Shown piece after piece: positions 55,243-63,991 of a DNA stretch of 64,000 nucleotides. The notes below the pieces were generated by a model, which worked only from the letters and a program-made list of their open reading frames with translations, did no database searches and was not told the origin of the DNA. The stretch is taken from the NCBI RefSeq assembly GCF_024753145.1, contig NZ_JANUGU010000009.1:186001-250000 (forward strand), read 5' to 3'. Both the position numbers and the translations under genes were made by a program. How positions within the stretch are numbered: position 1 is the stretch's first letter; the number at the start of each line of letters is the position of its first letter. Origin of the DNA: Massilia terrae (GTDB lineage: Bacteria; Pseudomonadota; Gammaproteobacteria; Burkholderiales; Burkholderiaceae_D).

Positions 55243-55276
55243 AAAATGGCCGCGTAAACCGCGGCCATTTTGTTTT
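55243..55276 (+). terminator. intrinsic terminator after NMO-like gene
   Basis: AAAATGGCCGCG, five-base loop, CGCGGCCATTTT then GTTTT. Arms pair over twelve positions. It begins 16 bases after the stop. Confidence 0.8.
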
Positions 55277-55302
55277 CAGACGCACGAAATACAAAGAGAA
55301 CG

Positions 55303-55406
55303 TCGTTCCCGCGCAGGCGGGAAGCCCATTTTCTACGCACGCCGCAAACATCAAACGTAGCGGTGAGCATAAGAAATGGGATTCCCGCGTACGCGGGAAT
55401 GACGGC
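55303..55406. repeat. REP-like inverted pair (BIME-like)
   Basis: Left unit GTCGTTCCCGCGCAGGCGGG followed by AAGCCCATTTT. Right unit AAATGGGATTCCCGCG followed by CGGGAATGACG. About 45 bases lie between, similar in layout to the pairs at 9938 and 62753. Confidence 0.75.
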
Positions 55407-55475
55407 ACCTAAAGCGTTTGAACCCACCGGAAATACCGCTGTCCAACCAGCGGCCCAACCCGCTGGGGGATACCC

Positions 55476-57860
55476 GTGTTCAACACCGAACCGAAGCAAA
55501 GGACTGCCTTCCGCGTCGACGAACGCGGCGCCATCGCCAGCTGGAACGCCAATTGCGCGGCCATGTTCAGCCTGCCCGCGGCACAGGCGGTCGGCCATCC
55601 CTTCGCCGACCTGCTCGCCACGGACGAACTGCCCCGCTGGGATGAACGCTGGCTTGCGCTGTCCACCGCGCGCCAGCCCGGCGACATCACGCTCGCGCTC
55701 GCCGCAAGCGGCAGCACCAGCTTCAACCTCGCGCCCCAGCACGATGGCGCCGGCCGCTTCAACGGCGCCGTCATCAGCGTCACCTCCACCGGCGCCGACG
55801 ACACCGAGGCCGCGCGCGTGGGCCGCACGCCGATGAGCGCCATCGTCGAGATGTTCCCCGGCACCTTCTACGCGCTGAACCGCGAACGCCGCTTCGTGCT
55901 GTGGAACCGTAACCTCGAAACCATGTCCGAGCTCACGCCCGACGAGCTGGCCGCCGCCAACGTGCTCGAATTCTTCGACCTCAAGGACCGCCCGCGCATC
56001 GCCGAGGCCATCCGCCGCGTGTTCGACGACAGCGCCGAGGTGCAGGTCGAAGCCGAGCACGTCGTGCGCAGCGGACGCGCAGTACCGATGCTGCTGTGCG
56101 GCACGCTGGTCCCCTGCATCGGCGGCGATTACCTGTTCGGCATGGGCCTGGACATCAGCGAGCGCCGCCAGCAGGAGCGCGCGCTGCGCCTGCGCGAGCG
56201 CGCCCTGCACGCGGCCAGCAACGGCATCGTCATCACGCGCTGCGCCGGCAAGGACCATCCGATCGAGTACGTCAATCCGGCATTCGAGCGCATCACCGGC
56301 TACCCGGCGGAGGAAGTCATCGGCCGCGACTCGCGCTTCATGGCCGCGCCCGACCTCGATGCCGCCGAACGGCTCGAAGTGCGGACCGCGCTGGAGGCGC
56401 ACCGCGCCGTCAATGTGGTGTTCCGCAACGCCCGCAAGAACGGCGAGCTGTTCTGGAACGAGCTGAACATCACGCCGGTCGCCGACGACAACGGCGCCGT
56501 CACCCATTTCATCGGCATCATCAACGACGTCACCGCCAGCAAGCAGCGCACCGCCCACCTGGAGCACGAGGTCAACCATGACGCGCTCACCGGCCTGGCC
56601 AACCGCAACCTGCTGTGGGACCGGCTGGAGCAGGCGGTGCACCTGGCGCAGCGCCACAAGTCGCTGGTGGCGACGGTGCTGATCGACCTGGACAACTTCA
56701 AGAGCATCAACGACAGTTTCGGCCACGAGGCCGGCGACGTGGTGCTGCAGGTGGTGGCCAAGCGCCTGCAGAAGGCGGTACGCGACAGCGACACGGTGGC
56801 GCGCTTGTCGGGCGACGAATTCGTGCTGGTGCTGGTCAACCAGCCTTCGCTGCGCTACACCCTGCGCATGATCGAGCGGGTGCGCGCCAGCCTGGTGATG
56901 CCGGTCGCCTTCAACCGCCGCGAGATCCCGGTCGGCGCCAGCCTCGGGGTGGCCGTGTTCCCGCATGACGGCGCCACCGCGGCCGAGCTGGTGCGCACCG
57001 CCGATGTCGCCATGTACCACGCCAAGTCGGGGCACGGCGGCGACGTGTCCTTCTTTTCGGCTGACATGAAATCCGCCACCGAGGCCAAGCAGCGGCTGGA
57101 GAGCGGCATGCGCGACGCGCTCCAGCGCAACGAGCTGTTCCTGCTGTACCAGCCGCGCATCGACATCCATTCCGGCCAGCTCAGGGGCTTCGAGTGCCTG
57201 TTGCGCTGGCGCCATCCGGACCAGGGCCTGATGCTGCCGGCGGCCTTCCTGGCCGAGGCCGAGGAAAGCGGCGCCATCGTGCCGATCGGCGCGCAGGTGC
57301 TGGACCAGGCTTGCCTGTTCCTCGCGCGCATCAAGGAGCTGGGCCATGGCGCGCTGCCGCTGACGGTCAACGTGTCGCAGCGCGAATTCAGCCAGCACGA
57401 TTTCGTGCCGGCCATCGGCGAACGGCTGCGGCGCCACGGGCTGGCGCCGGCCAGCCTGCAGGTCGAGGTGCGCGAGGATGCCTTGATCCGCAATCCCGGA
57501 CTGGGGCGCGATGTCGCCATGCAGCTGCGCGAGCTCGGCATCACGATGTCGCTCGATGCGTTTGGCGAGGGCATCTCGGACCTCGGCTACCTGCAGGAAC
57601 TGGATGTTGCCCAGGTCAAGCTGGCCCGGTCCACGGTGCGCGGCGTGGCCGATGGCGCGGCCGCCGGCACGCTCGCCAAGACCCTGATCGACATCGCCCA
57701 CAATCTCGGCATGGCGGCGATCGGCGAGGCGGTGGAAACGCGCACCCAGATGGAGTTCCTGAAGTCGATCGGCTGCGACCAGATCCAGGGCTCCTGGTTC
57801 AGCGAACCGCTGGCGGCCGACGAGGCGTTCGAACTGCTCCGGACCAGCCAGTTGGCCTAA
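55476..57860 (+). CDS. PAS-GGDEF-EAL protein with degenerate EAL site
   Basis: A 794-residue soluble protein. PAS modules at about 1-120, 125-235 and 240-360 precede a GGDEF domain (about 370-530) with SGDEF at 445-449 and an RDSD I-site upstream, then an EAL domain (about 545-794). EAL motifs deviate: ECL at 573-575 instead of EAL (Glu kept), NVSQREF (Asn kept), but DAFGEG at 694-699 replaces DDFGTG, losing the second metal-binding Asp, and VKLA replaces KID. The phosphodiesterase half is probably weak or a binding module. Start is GTG at 55476 with GGGGGA upstream. No membrane spans. Confidence 0.9.
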   Translation: MFNTEPKQRTAFRVDERGAIASWNANCAAMFSLPAAQAVGHPFADLLATDELPRWDERWLALSTARQPGDITLALAASGSTSFNLAPQHDGAGRFNGAVISVTSTGADDTEAARVGRTPMSAIVEMFPGTFYALNRERRFVLWNRNLETMSELTPDELAAANVLEFFDLKDRPRIAEAIRRVFDDSAEVQVEAEHVVRSGRAVPMLLCGTLVPCIGGDYLFGMGLDISERRQQERALRLRERALHAASNGIVITRCAGKDHPIEYVNPAFERITGYPAEEVIGRDSRFMAAPDLDAAERLEVRTALEAHRAVNVVFRNARKNGELFWNELNITPVADDNGAVTHFIGIINDVTASKQRTAHLEHEVNHDALTGLANRNLLWDRLEQAVHLAQRHKSLVATVLIDLDNFKSINDSFGHEAGDVVLQVVAKRLQKAVRDSDTVARLSGDEFVLVLVNQPSLRYTLRMIERVRASLVMPVAFNRREIPVGASLGVAVFPHDGATAAELVRTADVAMYHAKSGHGGDVSFFSADMKSATEAKQRLESGMRDALQRNELFLLYQPRIDIHSGQLRGFECLLRWRHPDQGLMLPAAFLAEAEESGAIVPIGAQVLDQACLFLARIKELGHGALPLTVNVSQREFSQHDFVPAIGERLRRHGLAPASLQVEVREDALIRNPGLGRDVAMQLRELGITMSLDAFGEGISDLGYLQELDVAQVKLARSTVRGVADGAAAGTLAKTLIDIAHNLGMAAIGEAVETRTQMEFLKSIGCDQIQGSWFSEPLAADEAFELLRTSQLA

Positions 57861-57866
57861 GCCCTG

Positions 57867-57895
57867 CCGTCGTCCCGGCGGAGGCGGATCAATGG
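57867..57895. repeat. degenerate REP-like unit
   Basis: CCGTCGTCCCGGCGGAGGCGG resembles the left half of the GC-rich REP subtype, but the right arm is decayed. The rest of the 57861-58137 gap shows no gene that I can support. Confidence 0.45.
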
Positions 57896-58137
57896 CCCCG
57901 GCATTGATCCCCCATGCTGACTTCCATCCGCCCGCGCCCTTACCAGCCTGGCTGCCAGACCCGCAATCCACACCGCGATTCCTGCAGGCTGTCGCAGCCC
58001 GCTTCATTTGCCCCGCCGGCCCGTCTACAGTTGCATCATCCCAACAACAATGTGCTGATTGACGCGCCCATGCAGGATGGCGGCGCGGCGGCGGGTTACA
58101 CTGCCCCGTTGCAAGAACCACATGATGACAAGAAAAC

Positions 58138-59391
58138 ATGGAAGCACGGCACCAATCGCAGCAGTCCTACCCGGGCATCCCGACCCGGGTCTACCGCGCC
58201 TTCGACGCGGTGGCGACCTGGCTCAGCCAGCTGTCGTGGTGGAAGTTCTTCCTGTTCGCCGCGCTGACCCTGATCGCCGGCGCGATCCTGCAAAACGAGC
58301 TGTTCTCAGGCTGGTCCGACGAGGAAGTGGTGCGCGCCGACCGCAAGGCGGCCAAGAAAGCGCAGCCGAGCATCCTGATCGACGACAGCGGCATCCACTT
58401 CAACCCGCACAAGCCGGGCGAGCTGCCGGCCCCGCCGCCACCGCCCGCGGTCCCGCCCGCGCCCGAAGCCCCGAACGCGCATCCGGCGCCGCCGTCTGAT
58501 TCCACCGCCGCCAAGGTGCGCACCACGCCGGGCGAAGTGCATATCGACCTGCCGCCCCAGATCGGCGAGGAGCTGTCGGACGCGATCTCGCAGGCGGTGG
58601 AAGACGCCGCCGAGCAGAAGACTCGCTCCTACCAGAAGAAGGCGTCGACCTGGTTCTTCAGCTTCGTCTGGCTGCTGGTGCTGGCCCTGTTCGGCACCAA
58701 GGCCCTGGTCGGCGGCAAGAAGCGCGCCGAGGCGGCCACCCAGTTCGCCACCGCCGCCGCCGAGCGCGAATCGATGCAGCGCCAGCTGTCGGAAGCCAAG
58801 ATGCGGATGATGCAGGCCCAGGTCGAGCCGCACTTCCTGTTCAACACCCTGGCCTCGGTCGAGCACCTGATCGAGACCAATCCGCCGCGCGCCTCAGCCA
58901 TGCAGCGCAGCCTGATCCAGTATCTGCGCGCCGTGCTGCCGCAGATGCGCGAATCGAACCTGTCCACCAATCTCGGGCGCGAGCTGGACATGGTGACGGC
59001 CTACCTGGCGCTGCTCAAGATGCGCATGGAAGAGCGGCTGACGGTCGACATCCAGGTGCCGCACGCGCTGCGCGACGCCTGTTTCCCGCCGATGATGCTG
59101 CAGTCGCTGGTCGAGAATGCGATCAAGCACGGGCTCGAATGCAAGCCGGAGGGCGGCCACCTGACCGTGCTGGCCGACGTCGAGGGCGGCAAGCTGCGCG
59201 TGACCGTGGCGGACAACGGCGTCGGCTTCGGCGTGATGCCCAGCACCGGCACCGGGCTGGGCCTGACCAATATCCGCGAGCGCCTGAAGCTGCTGCACGG
59301 CGAGGCCGGCAAGTTCCACGTGGCGCCCAACAACCCCAGCGGCGTGATCGCGACCATCGAGATTCCCTACCAGCAGGCTGCACAATCCTGA
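58138..59391 (+). CDS. LytS/AlgZ-type sensor histidine kinase
   Basis: A 417-residue membrane kinase. TM1 (about 33-53), an extracytoplasmic loop with a run of prolines (about 97-112) and a further charged helix, TM2 (about 180-195), then the His_kinase domain with phospho-His in QVEPHFLFNTLASVEHLI (about 230-247) and HATPase motifs VENAIKHG, DNGVGFG and GTGLGLTNIRERL (about 325-380). It pairs with the LytTR regulator 64 bases downstream. The signal is unknown. The Pro-rich loop is not a known sensor domain. Confidence 0.92.
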   Translation: MEARHQSQQSYPGIPTRVYRAFDAVATWLSQLSWWKFFLFAALTLIAGAILQNELFSGWSDEEVVRADRKAAKKAQPSILIDDSGIHFNPHKPGELPAPPPPPAVPPAPEAPNAHPAPPSDSTAAKVRTTPGEVHIDLPPQIGEELSDAISQAVEDAAEQKTRSYQKKASTWFFSFVWLLVLALFGTKALVGGKKRAEAATQFATAAAERESMQRQLSEAKMRMMQAQVEPHFLFNTLASVEHLIETNPPRASAMQRSLIQYLRAVLPQMRESNLSTNLGRELDMVTAYLALLKMRMEERLTVDIQVPHALRDACFPPMMLQSLVENAIKHGLECKPEGGHLTVLADVEGGKLRVTVADNGVGFGVMPSTGTGLGLTNIRERLKLLHGEAGKFHVAPNNPSGVIATIEIPYQQAAQS

Positions 59392-59455
59392 GTATTGCTT
59401 GTGGGCGAATTTCATTGAATAATTGTCACTTCACCGAATCGACCTGGGTACGACG

Positions 59456-60220
59456 ATGACGACTGCGATTATTGCCGACGACGAAAGACTGATGCGCGAC
59501 CAGCTGCGCATGCGCCTGGCCGAAGTGTGGCCGGAGCTGCAGATCGTGGGCGAAGCCAAGAACGGCGACGAGGCCGTGGAACTGGTCGGCGAACTCAAGC
59601 CGGACCTGACTTTCCTCGACATCCGCATGCCCGGCAAGACCGGCCTCGAAGCGGCGCGCGAGATCGGCAACCAGAGCCGCATCGTGTTCGTCACCGCCTT
59701 CGACCAGTACGCGGTCGAGGCCTTCGAGCGTGGCGCCATCGACTACCTGCTCAAGCCGACCGAGAAGGAAAGGTTGGAAGTGACGGTCGAGCGCCTGAAG
59801 GAGCGCCTGGCCTCGCCGAAAGATGTCGCCGTCAACGACAGCGTCACCGCCCTGCTCTCGCAGATCGCGGAGAAAGTGGCGGCGCCCAAGCCGCGCTTCC
59901 TGCAGTGGATCCAGGCCAGCATCGGCCAGGACCTGCGCATGATTCCGGTGGAGGAGATCCTGTTCTTCCGGTCCGATGAGAAGTACACCTGCGTCCAGAC
60001 CGAAAAGTTCGAGGCCCTGATCCGCAAGCCGGTGCGCGACCTGGCCGAGGAGCTCGATCCGGCCTTGTTCTGGCAGATCCACCGCGCCACCCTGGTCAAC
60101 GTGAACGCGATCGAAGGCGTCACACGCGACATCCGCGGGCGTCATCTGGTGATGGTCAAGGGGCGTCCGGAAAAGCTGGAAGTGAGCCGGAGTTTCCTGC
60201 ACCTCTTCAAACAGATGTAA
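59456..60220 (+). CDS. LytTR-type response regulator
   Basis: A 254-residue regulator. Receiver (about 1-118) with phospho-Asp in LTFLDIRMPG and the conserved Lys in DYLLKPTEK. The LytTR DNA-binding domain (about 150-250) shows IPVEEILFFRSDEKYTCVQT, FWQIHRATLVNVNAI and a SRSFLHLF end. The ATG at 59456 has no strong ribosome site. It is the likely partner of the LytS-type kinase just upstream, in the manner of AlgZ/AlgR or LytS/LytR pairs. Confidence 0.95.
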   Translation: MTTAIIADDERLMRDQLRMRLAEVWPELQIVGEAKNGDEAVELVGELKPDLTFLDIRMPGKTGLEAAREIGNQSRIVFVTAFDQYAVEAFERGAIDYLLKPTEKERLEVTVERLKERLASPKDVAVNDSVTALLSQIAEKVAAPKPRFLQWIQASIGQDLRMIPVEEILFFRSDEKYTCVQTEKFEALIRKPVRDLAEELDPALFWQIHRATLVNVNAIEGVTRDIRGRHLVMVKGRPEKLEVSRSFLHLFKQM

Positions 60221-60227
60221 TCACCAA

Positions 60228-60325
60228 AAAACACCGTCGTTTCCGCGAAGGCCGGAACCCATAGAACGTTTGCTACTTCGGTAAGTCAGCATGGTTCCCG
60301 GCCTACGCCGGGACGACGGCCCATT
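60228..60325. repeat. REP-like inverted pair (mixed subtype)
   Basis: Left unit ACCGTCGTTTCCGCGAAGGC with CGGAACCCATAG. Right unit ATGGTTCCCGGCCTACGCCG with GGACGACGG. Spacer of about 35 bases. Between the LytTR gene and the orphan kinase, which share orientation. Confidence 0.7.
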
Positions 60326-60421
60326 GGGGTGTCGTCTTTGTTGAGCATCAACTCTTCCTTACCCCGCCTGGATTAATGTAGAGGCCGCGCCCGCGACAGC
60401 GGGTCGATTGCGCAGGGTCCC

Positions 60422-61579
60422 ATGAAAAACAAGCACAGGGCCGGGCGCGGTTGGGTGGCGGGTACGCTCGCGCTTGGCTTCTTCGGCGGCTCCTGGTTTG
60501 CCCGCCAGGAGCGGCGCGCCAACCCGCGCCTGGCCACGCACGGCGCCGACATCGTCAACAACGCCAGCGAAGCCATCATCACGGTCAACCGCGATGGCCG
60601 CATTGTGCTGGCCAATCCCGCCGCCGCGCGCATGTTCCTCGCGCGCGCCGAGCAGATGCAGGGCGAGCAGCTGACCCGCTTCCTGCATCCGCCGGCCGGC
60701 ACCAAGGGCGCACTGCCGACCTGGTTCCGCACCGCCAGCGGCCGCGCCGGGCGGCGCGGCACCGATGCCGCCGCCACCGGCGTGCGCGCCACCGGCCAGA
60801 TGTTCCCGATCGAAGGTTCGATTTCCACCAGCTGGCGCGGCCGCGAGCCGCTCCACACCATCATCCTGCGCGACGTCACCGAGCGCCACCTGGTGCACCA
60901 GAAGCTGCAGCGCTCGCGCGACCAGCTGCGCCAGCTGTCGGCTGCGCTGCAGACCATCCGCGAGGAAGAGCGCACCTACATCGCGCGCGAGCTGCACGAC
61001 GACCTCGGCCAGATCCTCGCCTCGCTGCGCATGGACCTGACCCTGCTGCAAAAGGACGGCACCGGCACCGCCGAGGCGCGGCGCCTGATGGCCGGCATGG
61101 AAAGCAACCTGCTGACCGCGATCGCCTCGCTGCGCCGTATCGCCACCAACCTGCGTCCGCGCGCGCTCGACGAAGGCGGCCTGTATTTCGCGCTGCAGGG
61201 CCTGCGCGACGATTTTGTCGAACGCCACGCCATCCCGGCCACATTGTTCGCCGACGAGGCCGAGCTGCGCCTGGACGATGCCGCCAGCACGGCCATCTTC
61301 CGCATCGTGCAGGAAGCGCTGACCAATATCGCGCGCCACGCCAACGCCAGCCACGTGACCATGAACCTGTACCGCCTCAACGGCGAGCTGTTGATCCAGA
61401 TCCGCGACGATGGCCGCGGGATCAAGGCGGAAGACATGGAGAAGGCGGAATCGCTGGGCCTGATCGGCATGCGCGAACGGGTCTGGGCGATGAATGGCGA
61501 CATCACGATTTCCAGCGAGGAGCCGCCCGGCACCCGCATCGATATCGTGCTGCCCCTGGCCGGCCATATCGTCGAATGA
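60422..61579 (+). CDS. orphan NarX-type histidine kinase with PAS domain
   Basis: A 385-residue kinase. An N-terminal hydrophobic stretch (WVAGTLALGFFGGSWFA) is a single membrane anchor. A PAS domain (about 40-160, starting NNASEAIITVNRDGRIVLAN) precedes HisKA_3 with phospho-His in EERTYIARELHDDLGQILASL (about 180-200) and the HATPase (EALTNIARHANASHV, DDGRGIK, SLGLIGMRERV). No response regulator is adjacent, so it is an orphan here; the LytTR upstream is of a different regulator class and is likely served by the LytS-type kinase. Confidence 0.9.
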   Translation: MKNKHRAGRGWVAGTLALGFFGGSWFARQERRANPRLATHGADIVNNASEAIITVNRDGRIVLANPAAARMFLARAEQMQGEQLTRFLHPPAGTKGALPTWFRTASGRAGRRGTDAAATGVRATGQMFPIEGSISTSWRGREPLHTIILRDVTERHLVHQKLQRSRDQLRQLSAALQTIREEERTYIARELHDDLGQILASLRMDLTLLQKDGTGTAEARRLMAGMESNLLTAIASLRRIATNLRPRALDEGGLYFALQGLRDDFVERHAIPATLFADEAELRLDDAASTAIFRIVQEALTNIARHANASHVTMNLYRLNGELLIQIRDDGRGIKAEDMEKAESLGLIGMRERVWAMNGDITISSEEPPGTRIDIVLPLAGHIVE

Positions 61580-61625
61580 AGTTCGGCGCTGGTGCGCGCC
61601 CTGCAATCAGTCTTCTGCAACATTT

Positions 61626-61653
61626 CCGTTTGTCATCAAACGGACATATCCGT
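61626..61653 (+). promoter_or_regulatory. overlapping dyads upstream of porin gene
   Basis: CCGTTTG-TCAT-CAAACGG (61626-61643) and ACGGA-CATA-TCCGT (61640-61653) share four bases. The sequence TTCGATAAGAT follows as a possible -10 region. They lie 76-103 bases before the porin ATG. They look like regulator sites or a switchable hairpin. Confidence 0.45.
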
Positions 61654-61728
61654 TCGATAAGATGCGCCGCACTCACCCGGTGAAGACATGACGTCGCCGG
61701 GACATTTTGTCGAAACTTTGGAGAAATC

Positions 61729-62724
61729 ATGCAGAAGAAACACCTGGCAGCCGCGCTGCTCGCCGCCCTCCCCGTGATCAGCTTTGCACAGACCAATGTG
61801 CAACTCTACGGCATCGTCGATGCGGCTGTGGCGTCGGAAGACAACGGCGTGGACCGCCACACCGTGGTCAACTCGGGCAACCAGTCGAGCAGCCGTTTCG
61901 GCTTCCGCGGCACCGAGGACCTGGGCAATGGCATGAAGGCCATCTTCAACCTGGAAGCCGGCACCTCGATCGACACCGGCGCCGGTGATTCGGCCCTGTT
62001 CGGCCGCCGCTCGGTGGTCGGCCTGCAAGGCGACTTCGGCACCGTGACCGTCGGCCGCGAGTACTCGCCGATCGCTTCGGTGGCCGGCGCCACCGACATC
62101 ACCGGCCAGGGCTTCTACGGCAGCAACCTGTCGGCCTTCAACTTCCTGACCCGCCGCCTGTCGAACTCGGTCAACTACCGCAGCAACGCGATGTCGGGCT
62201 TCTCCGTGCTGGCCGCCTACTCGGCCGGCGAAGCCGCCGCGGGCCTGCCGAAGAGCGACCTGAAGGGCATCGGCCTGGAATACGCGCAGGGCAACCTGTA
62301 CGTGGGTGGCGCTTACCACACCAACAATAACAACGTTGCCGGCGACACCAAGGAATACGCTGTCGGCGCCGCCTACAAGTTCGGCGACTTCGAATTCAAG
62401 GGCAACTGGCTGGAGCAAGATCCGGCTGGCGCGAACAACAAGTTCGACCAGTACAACATCGGCGCGGCCTACAGCATGGGCGCCGGCAAGTTCTTCCTGA
62501 ACTTCCAGCAGAACAAGCTGGAAACGGGCGCACGCGGCAAGGGCTTCAACCTCGACTACAGCTACGCACTGTCGAAGCGCACCAACCTGTACACCGGCTA
62601 CGCTCGCCTGAACAACAACAGCTTGGGCAACTTCGCCCTGAACTCGTCGTCGGTCAAGCTGGCCCCGGGCAAAGTCGGCGCCGATCCGTCGGTGTTCAAC
62701 GTCGGCCTGCGTCACACCTTCTAA
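61729..62724 (+). CDS. outer-membrane porin (Gram-negative porin family)
   Basis: A 331-residue trimeric-type porin of Betaproteobacteria. Signal peptide (MQKKHLAAALLAALPVISFA), mature start QTNVQLYGIVDAAVA, then SSRFGFRGTEDLGNGMKAIFNLE, FGRRSVVGLQGDFGTVTVGR and a C-terminal NVGLRHTF ending in Phe, the outer-membrane assembly signal. Predicted 16-strand beta-barrel. An AGGAGA-like TGGAGAAATC ribosome site precedes the ATG. Upstream dyads (61626-61653) suggest regulated expression. It has lower C/G at third positions in places, as is usual for highly expressed genes. Confidence 0.95.
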   Translation: MQKKHLAAALLAALPVISFAQTNVQLYGIVDAAVASEDNGVDRHTVVNSGNQSSSRFGFRGTEDLGNGMKAIFNLEAGTSIDTGAGDSALFGRRSVVGLQGDFGTVTVGREYSPIASVAGATDITGQGFYGSNLSAFNFLTRRLSNSVNYRSNAMSGFSVLAAYSAGEAAAGLPKSDLKGIGLEYAQGNLYVGGAYHTNNNNVAGDTKEYAVGAAYKFGDFEFKGNWLEQDPAGANNKFDQYNIGAAYSMGAGKFFLNFQQNKLETGARGKGFNLDYSYALSKRTNLYTGYARLNNNSLGNFALNSSSVKLAPGKVGADPSVFNVGLRHTF

Positions 62725-62752
62725 GCCAGCCAAGTAGCTTAGAAAATACAAA

Positions 62753-62868
62753 GAACGTCGTTCCCGCGAAGGCGGGAACCCCATTTCTTCAGCACGCCGC
62801 TACGTTCAACGCCGGCAACGTGCGCACAAAATGGGGTTCCCGCTTCCGCGGGAACGACGTTCTCTTTT
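62753..62868. repeat. REP-like inverted pair (BIME-like)
   Basis: Left unit GTCGTTCCCGCGAAGGCGGG then AACCCCATTTCTT. Right unit AAAATGGGGTTCCCGC then CGCGGGAACGACG. About 45 bases of spacer. Lies between the converging porin and cysB-like genes and probably acts as their shared 3' boundary. Confidence 0.75.
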
Positions 62869-62890
62869 TACTCGGTCCCTTCGGCCGCGC

Positions 62891-63829
62891 TTACAGCTCG
62901 TAGTTCTCCCCACCCCGCATCGCCGCCTCGACCATCTTGCGATTGAGGGTCGGCGCCAGCAGCTCGATGAAGGTGTAGATGTAGCTGCGCAGGTAAGCCC
63001 CCTGCTTCACCGCCACGCGCGACACGTTCATGCCGAACAGGTGCCCCACCGGAATCGCCCGCAGGTTGCGGTCGCGCTCCGGGTCGAAGGCCATGCCGGC
63101 GATGATGCCCACGCCCATCCCGAGCTCCACATAGGTCTTGATGACGTCGGCGTCGATCGCCTCCAGCAGCACGTCCGGCTTCAGGTTGCGCAAGCCAAAC
63201 GCGTGGTCGATGCGGCTGCGTCCCGCGAAGGCCGAATCGTAGGTGATCACCGGGTAGGTGGCAATTTCCTCCAGCGACACCGCCGGCGAGCGCAGCAAGG
63301 GATGATCCTGCGGCACCACCACCACGTGCTCCCACTGGTAGCACGGCAGCGTGATCAGCCCGTCCACCGCCGCGATCGATTCCGTGGCGATGGCGAGGTC
63401 GGCCTGGTCGTTCTTCACCATGTCCGCGATCTGGCGCGGATTGCCTTGCAAAAGCGACAAGCGCACCTTCGGATACTTGGCCATGAAGCCCTGCACCACC
63501 TTGGGCAGCATATAGCGCGCCTGGGTGTGGGTGGTGGCGATGGTGAAGCTGCCGCTGTCCTGGGCCGCGTATTCCTTGCCGATGCGCTTGAGGCTGTCGA
63601 TCTCCTGCATGATCAGCTCGACCGACTGCAACACCAGCCGCCCCGGCTCGGTCAGCCCGCGGATGCGCTTGCCATGGCGGGTGAAGATGTCCACCCCCAG
63701 CTCCTCCTCCAGCTCGATGATCGCCTTGGACACCCCCGGCTGCGAGGTGAACAATGCCTTGGCGGCATCGGTCAGATTGAAGTTCTGGCGGACCGCTTCG
63801 CGGACGAAGCGCAGTTGGTGAAGGTTCAT
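62891..63829 (-). CDS. cysB: CysB-type LysR regulator
   Basis: A 312-residue LysR-family activator of the CysB/Cbl type, which controls sulfate assimilation. N-terminal winged helix MNLHQLRFVREAVRQNFNLTDAAKALFTSQPGVSKAIIELEEELGVDIFTRHGKR (HTH about 19-38). Effector domain with TTHTQARYMLP (about 94-104, sulfate/acetylserine pocket), QGNPRQIADMV and GLGVGIIAG-like GMGVGIIAGMAF (about 239-250). CysB and Cbl cannot be told apart with certainty. It diverges from a gene starting at 63992, with an inverted repeat between. Confidence 0.92.
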   Translation of the reverse strand: MNLHQLRFVREAVRQNFNLTDAAKALFTSQPGVSKAIIELEEELGVDIFTRHGKRIRGLTEPGRLVLQSVELIMQEIDSLKRIGKEYAAQDSGSFTIATTHTQARYMLPKVVQGFMAKYPKVRLSLLQGNPRQIADMVKNDQADLAIATESIAAVDGLITLPCYQWEHVVVVPQDHPLLRSPAVSLEEIATYPVITYDSAFAGRSRIDHAFGLRNLKPDVLLEAIDADVIKTYVELGMGVGIIAGMAFDPERDRNLRAIPVGHLFGMNVSRVAVKQGAYLRSYIYTFIELLAPTLNRKMVEAAMRGGENYEL

Positions 63830-63867
63830 TGCCGTCGATGAGTAATCTGTCTACTTCGTATTGTAGC

Positions 63868-63896
63868 TTGCTTATGCAATGGACGAATATAAGCAA
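63868..63896. promoter_or_regulatory. inverted repeat in the cysB divergent region
   Basis: TTGCTTAT (63868-63875), 13-base spacer, ATAAGCAA (63889-63896): perfect 8-bp arms in an AT-rich gap, 39 bases from the cysB-type start. The layout suits a LysR-type regulator site serving autoregulation and the divergent gene. Confidence 0.5.
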
Positions 63897-63991
63897 ATAA
63901 ATTCTCAATAGTTGGGAATATAGGAAGGCGTCCGTACCATTGAGCATGAACTAACAGACCCAGCGTCCGCCCGGGTGACGAGGATTGCTCC

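Noticed and set aside
55164-58139. Open frame of about 990 codons on the minus strand
   Set aside because: Antisense shadow of the NMO-like tail and the PAS-GGDEF-EAL gene; composition is Ala/Gly/Arg/His biased and no domain is visible.
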